Below, piece after piece: positions 42,747 to 52,800 of a DNA stretch of 58,174 bases. The DNA is from Pseudomonadota bacterium (GTDB taxonomy: Bacteria; Bdellovibrionota_C; UBA2361; SZUA-149): the NCBI GenBank assembly GCA_029555385.1, contig JAKPSH010000152.1, forward strand, positions 1-58,174, written 5' to 3'. Under the pieces are notes generated by a model that was given only the letters and a program-made list of their open reading frames with translations, did not search any database and was not told the DNA's origin. Every line of letters begins with the position of its first letter. Positions within the stretch are counted from its first letter, which is position 1. The translations under genes and the position numbers were made by a program.

Positions 42747-44498
42747 ATGTCTCCACAGCTTAGAATCGGCGACATCGTGCTGAACGAAAACAGCGACTGC
42801 TTTGTCATCGCAGAGGTCGGACACAACCATCAAGGCAGTCTTGAAAAGGCGAAGCAGATGTTTGCTGCTGCAAAAGAATGCGGCTGCGATGCCGTCAAGC
42901 TGCAAAAGCGGCACAACCGTACGCTATATACCGCCGATCTCTACAACAAGCCTTATGAGAATGAAAACAGTTTCGGCGCGACGTACGGCGAACACCGGGA
43001 AGCACTCGAATTCGGTCTTGCCGAGTATCAGGAATTGATGGCTTATGCCCGCGAACTCGGCTTGATCATGTTTGCTACCGCGTTCGATTTCATCAGCGCG
43101 GATTTCCTCGCCGGACTGGATATTCCGGTTTATAAAATCGCCTCGGGCGATCTGACGAATACCCCGCTTCTTAAGTATGTTGCCGGATTCGGCAAACCGA
43201 TGATTATCAGCACTGGCGGTGCGACGATGGATGACGTGCGCCGCGCCTATGACGCCGTGATGCCGATCAATTCGCAAATTTGCCTGCTGCAATGCACTGC
43301 CGCATACCCCGCGACGCACGAAGAGCTGAATCTGCGCGTAATCGAGACTTACCGCAAGGAATTCCCGCAGGCGCTTGTCGGACTGTCCGATCACGAAAAC
43401 GGTATTGCCATGGCGCTTGCCGCCTATGTCCTCGGCGCGCGTGTTGTAGAAAAGCATTTTACGCTCAATCATACCTGGAAAGGAACCGACCAGGCTTTTT
43501 CGCTCGAGCCGATTGGTATGCGCAAACTCGTGCGCGACCTGCGCCGGGCGCGCACTGCGCTGGGCGACGGAATGAAAAGCCAGTATCCGGGTGAAAAGAG
43601 TCCGATCATGAAAATGGGGAAAAAGATCGTTGCCGCCCGCCCGCTTGTTCCGGGGTGCGTGCTGACGATGGACGACATTGCGCTTAAATCTCCCGGCGAC
43701 GGCCTGCCGCCCTATGAGTTAGAGAATGTGCTCGGCAAGAAGCTGATAACGGCTCTCAAGCCTGATGACAATATTACCTTCGAAATGCTGGAAGGGACGG
43801 CGCAGCCAGGCGCGGAAATTATCCGCGCGGTAGATCAGGTAACGGCGCAGGCAAATCGTATCGCCGCTCAGGTTATTCCTGCCGGCGCTTTGCGAAGCGC
43901 GCCGCCAATGCAGATTGAATTTTACGGTCCTGCTGCGGCAAAAGCACGAGCTCGCGAACTGGCTGGTCTGCTTGCCGGAATCCGTCTTGTTGCCTTCGAT
44001 TTCGACGGCGTATTCACCGACAATACCGTCTACACCATGCAGGACGGAACGGAAGCGGTGAGCTGCTGGCGCGGCGACGGCATTGGATTGCGCAAACTCG
44101 ATCGTCTCGGCATCGCTAAGATGGTTATCTCCAGCGAACCGAATTGCGTTGTTGCTGCCCGGTGCCAGAAGATGGGCATCGAATGCCGTCACAGCGTGGA
44201 AAACAAGCTCGAGCTTCTTGAGCAGTTGGCCCGGGAGATGCAGATAGGCCTTGAACAAATCGCCTTTGTGGGCAATGATATCAATGACTTGCCCTGTCTG
44301 AAGGCGGTAGGGTTGCCCATTGCGGTGCATGACAGCCATCCGCATGTTGTCGCCGATGCCCGTTATGTTACGACGGCTGACGGCGGACAAGGCGCCGTGC
44401 GTGAAGTATGCGATCTTTTGGAATGGGCGCACGGCTGGATGGAGGCCTCGCCGCTTGCCGGAGCCGGGACAGCGCAGTCTGACTCCGCGGTAATGTAG
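42747..44498 (+). CDS. NeuB-type nonulosonate synthase fused to a KdsC-like HAD phosphatase
   Basis: 583 aa. Residues 1 to about 270 are a NeuB TIM barrel (EVGHNHQGSLEKAKQM, KIASGDLTN, GLSDHENGIAMA, EKHFTLNHTWKGTDQ with the metal/substrate residues); about 285-350 are the antifreeze-type SAF domain (PLVPGCVLTMDDI). Residues about 410-570 are a HAD phosphatase of the KdsC type (VAFDFDGVFTDN nucleophile loop, VISSEPN, VGNDINDLPCL). NeuB enzymes condense a sugar (aldose, typically ManNAc) with phosphoenolpyruvate; the HAD would dephosphorylate a 9-phosphate product or substrate. The fusion couples both steps. It is first of a five-gene operon. Start has an upstream AGGA. Which nonulosonate is made is unknown. 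Confidence 0.9.
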   Translation: MSPQLRIGDIVLNENSDCFVIAEVGHNHQGSLEKAKQMFAAAKECGCDAVKLQKRHNRTLYTADLYNKPYENENSFGATYGEHREALEFGLAEYQELMAYARELGLIMFATAFDFISADFLAGLDIPVYKIASGDLTNTPLLKYVAGFGKPMIISTGGATMDDVRRAYDAVMPINSQICLLQCTAAYPATHEELNLRVIETYRKEFPQALVGLSDHENGIAMALAAYVLGARVVEKHFTLNHTWKGTDQAFSLEPIGMRKLVRDLRRARTALGDGMKSQYPGEKSPIMKMGKKIVAARPLVPGCVLTMDDIALKSPGDGLPPYELENVLGKKLITALKPDDNITFEMLEGTAQPGAEIIRAVDQVTAQANRIAAQVIPAGALRSAPPMQIEFYGPAAAKARARELAGLLAGIRLVAFDFDGVFTDNTVYTMQDGTEAVSCWRGDGIGLRKLDRLGIAKMVISSEPNCVVAARCQKMGIECRHSVENKLELLEQLAREMQIGLEQIAFVGNDINDLPCLKAVGLPIAVHDSHPHVVADARYVTTADGGQGAVREVCDLLEWAHGWMEASPLAGAGTAQSDSAVM

Positions 44499-44558
44499 CC
44501 AAGACGACTGCGAGCAGGGCGGTCCGACCGGCTTCCGCAGGAATAATGAAGGGAGCCC

Positions 44559-45377
44559 ATGCCAACCGACTATTTCAGCGTTAAGGATAGAGTTGTTGTT
44601 GTTACCGGCGGACTGGGACAGCTAGGCCGCCAGTTTTGTCTCACGCTTCTCGAAAATGGCGCGAAAGTCGCTGTTTTCGATGCGCTTGCGGACGAAGATC
44701 GTATTGCTGCACGTTTCGGGGATGCGAAGAACAATCCGAGCATTCTTTTTTGCAAGGTTGATATCACCAAGCGTGCATCGATCGAGGAAGCTCTTGACGG
44801 CGTTAAGCGCAAATGGGGTGCTCCTTTTGGTCTGGTAAACAATGCCGCGCTTGACTCGCCGCCAAACGCTCCAGCGGAAGAAAACGGGCCGTTCGAAACT
44901 TATCCCGAAGCGTCGTGGGATAAGGTGATGGAGGTGAATGTCAAGGGTGTGATGCTTTGCTGCCAGGTGATCGGCGGTGAAATGGCCCGGGCCGGCCGCG
45001 GCTCGATCGTCAATATCTCTTCGATTTACGGCAACGTCTCTCCCGATCAGCGGATTTACGACTACCGCCGGAAAAAGGGCGCCGAGTTTTTCAAACCGGT
45101 GGCTTATTCTGCATCGAAGTCGGCGCTGCTCAATCTGACGCGTTACCTGGCTACATACTGGTCTAAGCAGGGGGTGCGCGTGAATACCTTGACCTTTGCC
45201 GGCGTGTTTAACAACCAGGACGAGCAGTTCCTGGAGAACTACTGTCAAAAAGTGCCGCTCGGGCGGATGGCCAGAGAGGATGAATATAACGGGGCTGTTC
45301 TTTTTCTCATGTCCGATGCTTCGTCGTACATGACTGGTTCGAACATGGTGATCGACGGCGGCTGGATGGCGTGGTGA
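44559..45377 (+). CDS. Short-chain dehydrogenase/reductase
   Basis: 272 aa. Rossmann start VVTGGLGQLGRQF (TGxxxxxG NAD(P) loop), NNAALDSPP (NNAG-like), catalytic Ser in VNISSIYG, and the YSASK pair (Tyr-x3-Lys) in PVAYSASKSALLNL; the end DASSYMTGSNMVIDGGWMAW (GSNMVIDGGW) is typical of the family. It probably oxidises or reduces a sugar hydroxyl of the nonulosonate precursor. The ATG is preceded by GGGAG. The aldehyde dehydrogenase gene starts 5 bases after its stop. Cofactor choice and substrate cannot be read from the sequence. Confidence 0.9.
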   Translation: MPTDYFSVKDRVVVVTGGLGQLGRQFCLTLLENGAKVAVFDALADEDRIAARFGDAKNNPSILFCKVDITKRASIEEALDGVKRKWGAPFGLVNNAALDSPPNAPAEENGPFETYPEASWDKVMEVNVKGVMLCCQVIGGEMARAGRGSIVNISSIYGNVSPDQRIYDYRRKKGAEFFKPVAYSASKSALLNLTRYLATYWSKQGVRVNTLTFAGVFNNQDEQFLENYCQKVPLGRMAREDEYNGAVLFLMSDASSYMTGSNMVIDGGWMAW

Positions 45378-45381
45378 TGGA

Positions 45382-46857
45382 ATGAGCACAGAGCATCTAT
45401 TTCCGGAAAAAATCCCGAACTGGATCGGCGGCAAGCAGTGTGCGGCAGAGAGCGGAGAGTGGCTGGAGAAGCGCAATCCGCACTCGGGCGCAGTTTTATC
45501 GCGTGCCGCGCGCTCGCGAAGCGTAGACATCAACGCGGCTGTGGGTGCGGCTAAAGAGGCGCAACCTGAGTGGGCCGGAACGACGCCGGTGCGCCGGGGA
45601 GAGATCCTTCATCAAGTAGTTTTGGGCATGCAGGCGTGCAAACGCGAAATCGCGGAAGTTGTCGCGCTCGAGACCGGAAAGTCGCCGAAAGAGGCGCTGG
45701 GCGAGACCGGTGGAGCTATCTCGCTCGGCCTCTTTTATGCCGGTGAAGGTCAGCGTTTATACGGCCGGACGACGACTAGCGGCATGGCGAACCGCCAGGC
45801 GATGACTATCCGGCAGCCCGCCGGCGTGGCTGGCCTGATTATCGCCGCCAACACTCCGATTGCCAATGTTGCCTGGAAAGTCTTCCCGGCGCTGATTTGC
45901 GGAAACACTGCGGTCCTGAAAGCGGCAGAGGACACGCCGGCTACGGCCTGGATCTTTGGTGAAGTCGCGCACAAGGCGGGGCTTCCGGCGGGAGTGCTGA
46001 ATATCGTGCAGGGCTGGGGCGAGGAAGCAGGTGCTCCGCTTGTCGCTCATCCCGGTGTGGATGTGATCAGTTTTACAGGGTCGACGGAAGTCGGACGGCT
46101 TATCGCGGAGATTGCCGGCAAGCGGCTGGCCAAGGTTTCCCTGGAGCTTGGGGGGAAGAACGCCTTTGTTGTTTGCGACGATGCCGATCTCGAACAGGCG
46201 GTGCACTGGGCGGTGCTCTCCGCTTTCAGCAACGCCGGGCAGCGCTGCGCTGCGGCAAGCCGGCTGATTGTCTTTGATGCCGTCTATGAGGACTTCCGCC
46301 GCAGGCTGCTTGAGCGCACTAAGGCGCTGAAAGTTGGGCCCACCGACAACGATGATTTCGGTCCGGTAATCAACGTCCGGCAACTGGAGAACATGCTTGC
46401 GGCGGTGGAGCGGGCCAAAGAGCATGGTGCGAGGGTTATTGCCGGAGGCTACCGGCTGACCGGTGAGGCGCACCGGGACGGCTTTTACATGGCTCCAACT
46501 TTGGTTGAGGAAATCAGTCCGGCGGATGAGTTTTCGCAAGCGGAATTTTTCGGTCCGATCGCCGGACTGTATACGGTCGATAATTTCGATGAGGCGCTGT
46601 CGCTGGCCAATGACTCGCCGTATGGACTTACGGCCTGCATCCATACGCAGAGCGTGCACCGCGCGCTCGCTTTTACGCAGAAAGTTCAGACCGGTGTGGT
46701 CATCGTCAATGCCGGCACTTACGGCAGCGAACCGCATATGCCCTTCGGCGGAGTGAAGAATTCCGGCAACGGTACGCGTGAGCCGGGGACGGAGGCGCTG
46801 GACATCTACTCGAATCTTAAGGACGTCTATCTCAACATCAACCCGCAGAAGCTATGA
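45382..46857 (+). CDS. Aldehyde dehydrogenase family protein
   Basis: 491 aa, complete ALDH: PxNxP-type region, FTGSTEVGRLIAE (NAD loop), catalytic Glu in LELGGKN, catalytic Cys in NAGQRCAAASR, and the C-terminal FGGVKNSGNGTREPG. It would turn a sugar aldehyde to an acid, or act on a semialdehyde. It is in the nonulosonate-like operon between the SDR and the cytidylyltransferase, which it overlaps by 4 bases. An ALDH is not part of the classic sialic or legionaminic acid routes, so a different acid sugar may be made. Confidence 0.9.
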   Translation: MSTEHLFPEKIPNWIGGKQCAAESGEWLEKRNPHSGAVLSRAARSRSVDINAAVGAAKEAQPEWAGTTPVRRGEILHQVVLGMQACKREIAEVVALETGKSPKEALGETGGAISLGLFYAGEGQRLYGRTTTSGMANRQAMTIRQPAGVAGLIIAANTPIANVAWKVFPALICGNTAVLKAAEDTPATAWIFGEVAHKAGLPAGVLNIVQGWGEEAGAPLVAHPGVDVISFTGSTEVGRLIAEIAGKRLAKVSLELGGKNAFVVCDDADLEQAVHWAVLSAFSNAGQRCAAASRLIVFDAVYEDFRRRLLERTKALKVGPTDNDDFGPVINVRQLENMLAAVERAKEHGARVIAGGYRLTGEAHRDGFYMAPTLVEEISPADEFSQAEFFGPIAGLYTVDNFDEALSLANDSPYGLTACIHTQSVHRALAFTQKVQTGVVIVNAGTYGSEPHMPFGGVKNSGNGTREPGTEALDIYSNLKDVYLNINPQKL

Positions 46858-47624
46858 GTCCAGCGAAAACCCCGAGCATTATCGGCTTGATTCCGGCGCG
46901 CAGCGGTTCCAAACGTGTGCGGGACAAGAATATCCGGCTGCTTGGCGAGCATCCGGTGATTGCCTATACTATCAGTGCCGCACGGCAGAGCGGCATTTTC
47001 AGCAGAATTATTGTTTCTACCGACTCGGAGCTCTACGCGGAGATTGCTCGGCATTATGGCGCGGAAGTTCCGTTTCTGCGGCCGCCGGAGATCGCCGGCG
47101 AGCGTTCGCCGGATATCGAGTGGGTAGAATACACGCTGAAGCGGCTGCGCGATGATGGTGCGCGGTATGACTGTTTCAGTATCCTGCGGCCGACCAGTCC
47201 GTTCCGGCAGCCGGAAACGATTCAGCGCGCGTGGTGCGAGTTTCTGGCGGAACAGGGCGTCGATTCCTTGCGCGCTGTAGAAAGGTGCGCGCAGCATCCG
47301 GGGAAGATGTGGGTCATCCGCGGCAGGCGGATGTTTCCGCTGCTTCCGCTGGGGCCGAAAGAGCAGCCGTGGCACAGCAGCCAGTATGCGGCTTTGCCGG
47401 AAGTTTTTGTGCAAAATGCGAGCCTGGAAATCGCCTGGAGCCGCGTGGTGTTTGAAGGCCGCACGATTGCCGGGGAGGTGGTCATGCCGTTTCTTACGCA
47501 AGGGGCAGAGGGTTTTGATGTGAATGACCCGTTTGACTGGGAGTATGGCCGGAATTTGCTGGAGACTGGGCAGGCTTCCCTGCCGCCGGTTGAGGAGAAG
47601 CCGTTCGACTTGCCGCCGGTTTAG
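46854..47624 (+). CDS. NeuA-type CMP-nonulosonate cytidylyltransferase
   Basis: 256 aa. The nucleotide-binding start IGLIPARSGSKRVRDKN matches CMP-NeuNAc and CMP-legionaminate synthetases (IPARGGSKR-type), followed by VIAYTISAARQSGIFSRIIVSTDS, VPFLRPPEI and ILRPTSPFR. It activates the 9-carbon acid by joining it to CMP for use by a glycosyltransferase. It overlaps the ALDH gene by 4 bases. The last 15 residues are Pro-rich. The exact acid is unknown. The next gene starts after a CCACGAA repeat. Confidence 0.9.
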   Translation: MSPAKTPSIIGLIPARSGSKRVRDKNIRLLGEHPVIAYTISAARQSGIFSRIIVSTDSELYAEIARHYGAEVPFLRPPEIAGERSPDIEWVEYTLKRLRDDGARYDCFSILRPTSPFRQPETIQRAWCEFLAEQGVDSLRAVERCAQHPGKMWVIRGRRMFPLLPLGPKEQPWHSSQYAALPEVFVQNASLEIAWSRVVFEGRTIAGEVVMPFLTQGAEGFDVNDPFDWEYGRNLLETGQASLPPVEEKPFDLPPV

Positions 47625-47630
47625 TGTGAC

Positions 47631-47670
47631 TTTCGTGGTGAACTAAATAAAGGGGGATTGCCACGAAGGG
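47631..47670. repeat. TTCGTGG/CCACGAA palindromic element, copy 2
   Basis: TTCGTGG (47632-47638) and CCACGAA (47661-47667) are perfect 7-base arms around a 22-base AT-rich loop that ends GGGATTG. The same layout occurs at 40896-40930 with another loop. Confidence 0.65.
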
Positions 47671-47689
47671 AAAGAGATAGGGAGAAAGT

Positions 47690-49603
47690 ATGGTAGAGCT
47701 GAAGTTGATTGTGCGAAGCGAGTTTGAGCGGATCCGTCAAGCGAAGATCGACCGCTATAAAAAACTTGAGCTGCTGGGCGACATGCACCGCGCCAATACG
47801 CTCTCGATGGTCAAACGCGCCGGTTCTGGACATCTCGGTTCAAGCTTTAGCTGCCTCGATATCGTCACCTACCTTTACTACGAAGAAATGAACATTACCG
47901 CCCTCGGTATCGCTCACCCCGACCGGGATATATATTTTTCCTCCAAAGGCCATGATGTGCCGGGGTTTTACTCCGTGCTTTACTCGCTCGGCATTTTGCC
48001 GGAAGAGCAATATCTGCGCCTGCGCCGCCTCGGTGGAGTGCATGGCCACCCCGAGATGGGCGTGCCCGGCATCGAAGCTAATTCCGGATCGCTCGGTATG
48101 GGAATTTCCAAAGCGAAAGGCATGGCGCACGCCAAAGCAATCGCTGGCCGCAAGGGACGGGTCTTCGTGATGACCGGCGACGGCGAATTGCAGGAAGGCC
48201 AGAACTACGAAGCATTTCAAACCGCCGTGCAGCAGAACATTACCAATTTGATTGTCATTGTTGATCACAACAAACTCCAGTCAGACAAGCAAATCACGGA
48301 AATCACGAACCTCGGCAACATGGAAGCAAAGTTTGGGGCGTTCGGCTGGCATGTGCTGCGCTGTGACGGCCACGACTACCGCGCGCTCGAGCAGACAATC
48401 GAAAAAGCAAAGGCACTAACCGACAAGCCGCGCATCATCATTGCGGATACGATTAAGGGCCGCGGCGTTTCTTTTATGGAACATCCTCAGGCACTTGCCG
48501 ACAATAAAGGGCTATACCGCTGGCACTCAGGCGCGCCGGACGATGAATCATTTACCAAAGGCTATGCGGAAATTGCCGGGCGGATCGATAAAACAGCGGC
48601 AGACCTTAGACTCGATCCGGTTCAATACGAGCTTGTCGCGCTCCACGGCGACGGCCCGAGCGGCGTCAGCAAAGAGTATGTCGCTGAGGCTTACGGTCAG
48701 ACGCTTGTTGAGCTCGGAAAAACAAGAAAAGATCTTGTTGTGCTTGATGCCGATTTGGCTGCGGACTGCCGCGTGCGCGCATTCGAGCTGCAGTATCCGG
48801 AGCGCTTTATCGAAGACGGCATCGCCGAACAGGACATGGTCTCTATGGCCGGAGGTCTCGCGCTCCAGGGCTTTCTCCCGGTGGTGAATTCATTCGCCTG
48901 TTTTCTCGCCTCTCGCGCGAACGAGCAGATTTATACCAACACGTGCGAGAAGACGAAGATTATTTACGCCTGCCACTATGCCGGGCTGCTCCCGGCGGGC
49001 CCCGGCTTGTCGCATCAGAGCGTGCGCGACATTTCTCTCTTCGGCGCCCTGCCGGATTTTACCATTGTTCAGCCGGGCAACGCGCTTGAGGCAAAGCTGC
49101 TCACTGAGTATTGCGTGACTACCGCGCACGAGAATTGCATGATTCGCCTGATTATCGGGCCGTCTCCGCGCCTGGTTGAGCTTCCCGCCGGTTACAAGCT
49201 TGCCGTGGGGCAGGGAAGTGTGCTTGCCGACGGCAAGGACGCGGTGCTTTTTGCTTACGGTCCGGTGATGCTGCATGAGGCGCTTAATGCGTGTGAGGAG
49301 CTGCTGCTCAAAGGCCGTTCGCTTAAGGTGGTCAATATGCCGTGGCTCAACCGCGTTGAGCCGGCATGGCTGAGAAAAGTTATTGGCGCAGTTCCCGCAA
49401 TTTATGTGCTCGAAGATCATTCGCCCACCGGTGGATTGGGCGATTTCTTGCTCAAAGAACTTGTGCGGCACGATCTGCTGCATAATCGAAAATTCTCCAT
49501 CTTCGGCGTCGAAGGCTATCCCGCCTGCGGGACCCCGCGCGAAGTTCTGCCGTTTCACCGGCTCGACGGGAAGTCGCTTTGTGAACGCATTCTCGCCGGG
49601 TGA
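47690..49603 (+). CDS. Single-chain transketolase-like enzyme
   Basis: 637 aa. Both halves of transketolase are joined: thiamine-diphosphate domain (about 20-300; HLGSSFSCLDIV, SSKGHDVPGFY, VFVMTGDGELQEGQNYEAF with GDG-N metal motif) and pyrimidine plus C-terminal domain (about 325-630; LDADLAADCR, FIEDGIAEQDMVSMAGGLALQG with the catalytic Glu). It would transfer a two-carbon ketol unit, changing sugar chain length. Its presence in an operon with NeuB and NeuA is unusual and suggests a non-standard sugar precursor. The ATG at 47690 follows GGAG. It is the last gene of the operon; the hexamer array lies downstream. Confidence 0.88.
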   Translation: MVELKLIVRSEFERIRQAKIDRYKKLELLGDMHRANTLSMVKRAGSGHLGSSFSCLDIVTYLYYEEMNITALGIAHPDRDIYFSSKGHDVPGFYSVLYSLGILPEEQYLRLRRLGGVHGHPEMGVPGIEANSGSLGMGISKAKGMAHAKAIAGRKGRVFVMTGDGELQEGQNYEAFQTAVQQNITNLIVIVDHNKLQSDKQITEITNLGNMEAKFGAFGWHVLRCDGHDYRALEQTIEKAKALTDKPRIIIADTIKGRGVSFMEHPQALADNKGLYRWHSGAPDDESFTKGYAEIAGRIDKTAADLRLDPVQYELVALHGDGPSGVSKEYVAEAYGQTLVELGKTRKDLVVLDADLAADCRVRAFELQYPERFIEDGIAEQDMVSMAGGLALQGFLPVVNSFACFLASRANEQIYTNTCEKTKIIYACHYAGLLPAGPGLSHQSVRDISLFGALPDFTIVQPGNALEAKLLTEYCVTTAHENCMIRLIIGPSPRLVELPAGYKLAVGQGSVLADGKDAVLFAYGPVMLHEALNACEELLLKGRSLKVVNMPWLNRVEPAWLRKVIGAVPAIYVLEDHSPTGGLGDFLLKELVRHDLLHNRKFSIFGVEGYPACGTPREVLPFHRLDGKSLCERILAG

Positions 49604-49711
49604 CGAGACCGGCAATATTGTGCTCTGCGAGTTATTTGTGGGGGCAATGCCGAAATAGAGTTCACAGCCAGCTCCAACATAATTTTGCGGCGGAGAGATT
49701 GTCGCTGCTGC

Positions 49712-49835
49712 GAAAAAAGCCTTTGCCTATTTCTTCGCGTTGGCCTTATTCTCAGCCTCAGCCTCAGCCTCAGCCTCAGCCTCAGCCTCAGCCTCAGCCT
49801 CAGCCTCAGCCTCAGCCTCAGCCTCAGCCTCAGCC
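49712..49835. repeat. Hexamer repeat element, copy 2 (14 TCAGCC units)
   Basis: Fourteen perfect TCAGCC units fill 49752-49835; the flank 49712-49751 matches copy 1 with a few changes (AAAAGCCTTTGCCTAT, TTGGCCTTATTC). The array stops 6 bases before the glycosyltransferase stop codon on the minus strand, between two convergent genes. Unlike copy 1, no inverted left arm is seen. Confidence 0.85.
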
Positions 49836-49841
49836 TATTCT

Positions 49842-52800
49842 CTAACGTCCCTCGATGATCTTCGCCCAGCGCTGGGTTCGTTCGTAGACATCTTCCGGCG
49901 TAAATACATCATGTTCATGCGTGCGCGGGTCCCAATACTGACGCGGCCCGGAAAGAAGCGGCCGGGGATTAAGCACTGGCTGCGGCAGCTCCACTTTGCG
50001 CTGCTCGGCAAAGTTTCCGAGAACTCCCGCAAGGCGGAAGATCGGATCACCCTGGCTGAGCATCTCCTGCACAGCCCAGGTGCGAAGGCGCGCCGATGAG
50101 CAATTTGCCCCGTTTGTGCAAAGCGAAATGAAATCTGCTTCATTGCAGGCCTTCGTAATATACTCATACCAGTCCGCCTCGAACGCCTCGGTAAGCGGCA
50201 GCGGCTCGGCCATCACAATGGGCTTTCCGGCGATCGCCGACTCGATGAGCGTCGTGCTGAAAGACGAAGCGACAATATCACTAGCGAGAATCCACTCCCG
50301 CACGGTCTCGGCCTTGATGAATTTCAGGTTCGGCGATCTCCTGGGCGACACGATCTGCTGGAAAAACAATTCCATATCGCTTTGATGCGTTGCCGGCTTG
50401 GGCCGGAAGATTACCTCAACATCGGAGCGTGCGCCGAGCTTATTGCACCAGTCCAAGAGATGTTTGAGCGAAACTTGCGCGAACTCGCGCATCTTCAGCA
50501 GCTCCTGAGCGTTTGCGCCCTGGCTTACGCGCCAGGCGATGGTGTTGTTGTCGATAAACGCCCAGCGGTAGTTCTCGGGCACAAAGACCCAGCGCTTCGC
50601 CGGATCTAAACCGTAAGCCGAAGCAAGCTCCGCTCTGCCCTTGTAGTAGCTTGAATACGGCGGGAGGTAGAGCTGGTAGACCGGATTGCCGTTTAGAAAA
50701 ATATAATCCTCCCGGACTCCGTGCTCGATGAGGTAGTCTTTGTAAAATTGGCCCCAGGCGTGATGATAGACTTCCCTTCTGGTGAAATCATCCGCCGGTG
50801 CTTTCAGCTTTACGTGGCCTTTATAGAAGATTTCCTCCCAGGCAATATTGAAGAACACTGCGCCTGGCCAGCGCTCAACCATGTCCTTAATCGCCACATC
50901 GCCCGCATTATAGAAAAACGGCGTTGCTACAATGCGCGGGTTGTAATCGTTCAGCAGTTCATTGATGTGATAGTAGATATTCTTGATTTCGACTTTCAAC
51001 CCGAAATGCTTTTCGATGATTGCTTTGACCGCACACGCCGTGTCCATCTCACGCGCGACATGCTCGACGAGCCAAAGAATATCCACGATCTTTTCTTTGG
51101 CTTTTACGCCTCCGTTCTGCCGGGCCTTCAGCGCATAGCGCCGCTTTTCGATGCAGCCAACCCGGATAAAATGCTCCCAGCCGGAGATAATCTCGCCGTT
51201 CTCCAGCATTGTTTTTACGTCAGGATTGTTATCGAGATAGGCGGCTTCGTCATAGTCGGGAAAAGTCTTTCTCAGCGCTTCTTCAGTAAGAACCTCTGTG
51301 GAGAGTTTGATGCTCATGGTCTGGTCAACGGCCAAACGCAAGAAGTCTAGAGCCTTGACCAGTTCATCTTCCTCCTCGACAATTGCGCGGAAATGGTGCA
51401 GTGCCTGCAGTGTATTGGCGCAAGCGCCTAGCAGTTCCCTGAGGCGCTTCACTGCCGGGTGGCTCTCGGGGAGAAGTCCCGACTCGAGAATCCGCCGCGT
51501 ATAGCCCATGCCCCAGGAGAAGTGCTTCAGCGGCTCGATCAGCGCAAGAAGGAGCGGGGCGCGGCTCTTTGCCGTGAGCAGCTCTCTTTCCATGATCTGC
51601 GTAAGCTGGTTCATGCTGCCGTTCAGCGCGGAAATGCCGCTTGCATAATCTGGTGCCCCGCGTGTCTCGAGAAATACTTGAAACGCGGCATAGCCCGCCG
51701 TATAGGAACGGCGGAGGATATACTGAAACGACATCTTGCCCGGCGCCACATGATGCATGACATGGCATTCGAGCGAGTAATAAACCTTCTGGTCGTCGAT
51801 CGGTGTTTTCGCCCGGTAAAGCTCGAGTACTTTGCGCTCTTCGAGCATGCCCAGCTTCTCGCCGTTCATGCCTAGGTTCTCGTCGAAAAGCCCGAGTTCA
51901 CCGAGCAATTCCCGGCGGATGATGAAGTTGCCGCCGCTGATTGACGCCCCCGGCGCCCAGCCTGTTTCTTCCGCTTGCTTGCGCACTTCGAAGTCATCGT
52001 GGAACCACGCCGGCTTCTCCGTCGTATAGTAGGGATAGACGGGGCCGCCTGCAAAATCCGGCTCGTGTTCTTTGAGCAGGCTGATTAATGTGCCCACGTA
52101 ATGCGGCGGCAGTGCCGCATCGTCATCAATGTATGCGAGATACTGGCCCCGGGCCTGGCGGAAGCCGCAGTTTCTGGCATTGGAAAGTCCCTGCTTGTAT
52201 TCGCGCACTGTATCGAAGTTAGAAAGTCTCGTGCGAAACTGTTTGAGCACTTCCGGTGTGCCGTCGGTGCAGTTGTTGTCAACAACGATTACCTCAACAT
52301 CGCTGCCCTGGTAATCTTGTGCGGCAATGCTCTCCAGGCACTTGGCGATAAAGGGCCCGCTGTTATAGGTGCACACAATCAGCGAAAGGCGGATTTCCGG
52401 TGCGGTATTCGGAGTATCTCCGGGAGGTGAAGCGGTTTGCTCGTCAAATGTCACCGGCATCGCCGGCTGGGCGAGCACTTTTGTCCAGCGCTTTGTTTTG
52501 TCCTCCGTTTCGCGGTCAGAGAAGCGATCATTCTCGTGAGTGCGTTCATTAAAGTATATCTTGTCCGGCGGCAGCACGATCTTTGGCCGGTCAATAGTGT
52601 TCGAGGCCGTGTGGTTTTGTGCGAGGTGCGCCGTGAAGTCAGCAAGCCGTGAGATGGCATCGCCTTGGGCCAGCATTTCCCGCTCGGCCCAGGATTTCAA
52701 CGCAGCGTGGCTCCCGGAGTCTGTGCTGAGGCATTTGCCGATAAATTCCTCTTCCGTCCTGACCCGGTCGAGGTATTGATACCAGTCTGCATCAAAGGCT

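Noticed and set aside
49740..50099. SASASA/PQPQPQ repeat proteins encoded by the hexamer arrays
   Set aside because: The frames arise from the TCAGCC repeat itself, have no ribosome-binding site and run into the antisense of the glycosyltransferase gene.
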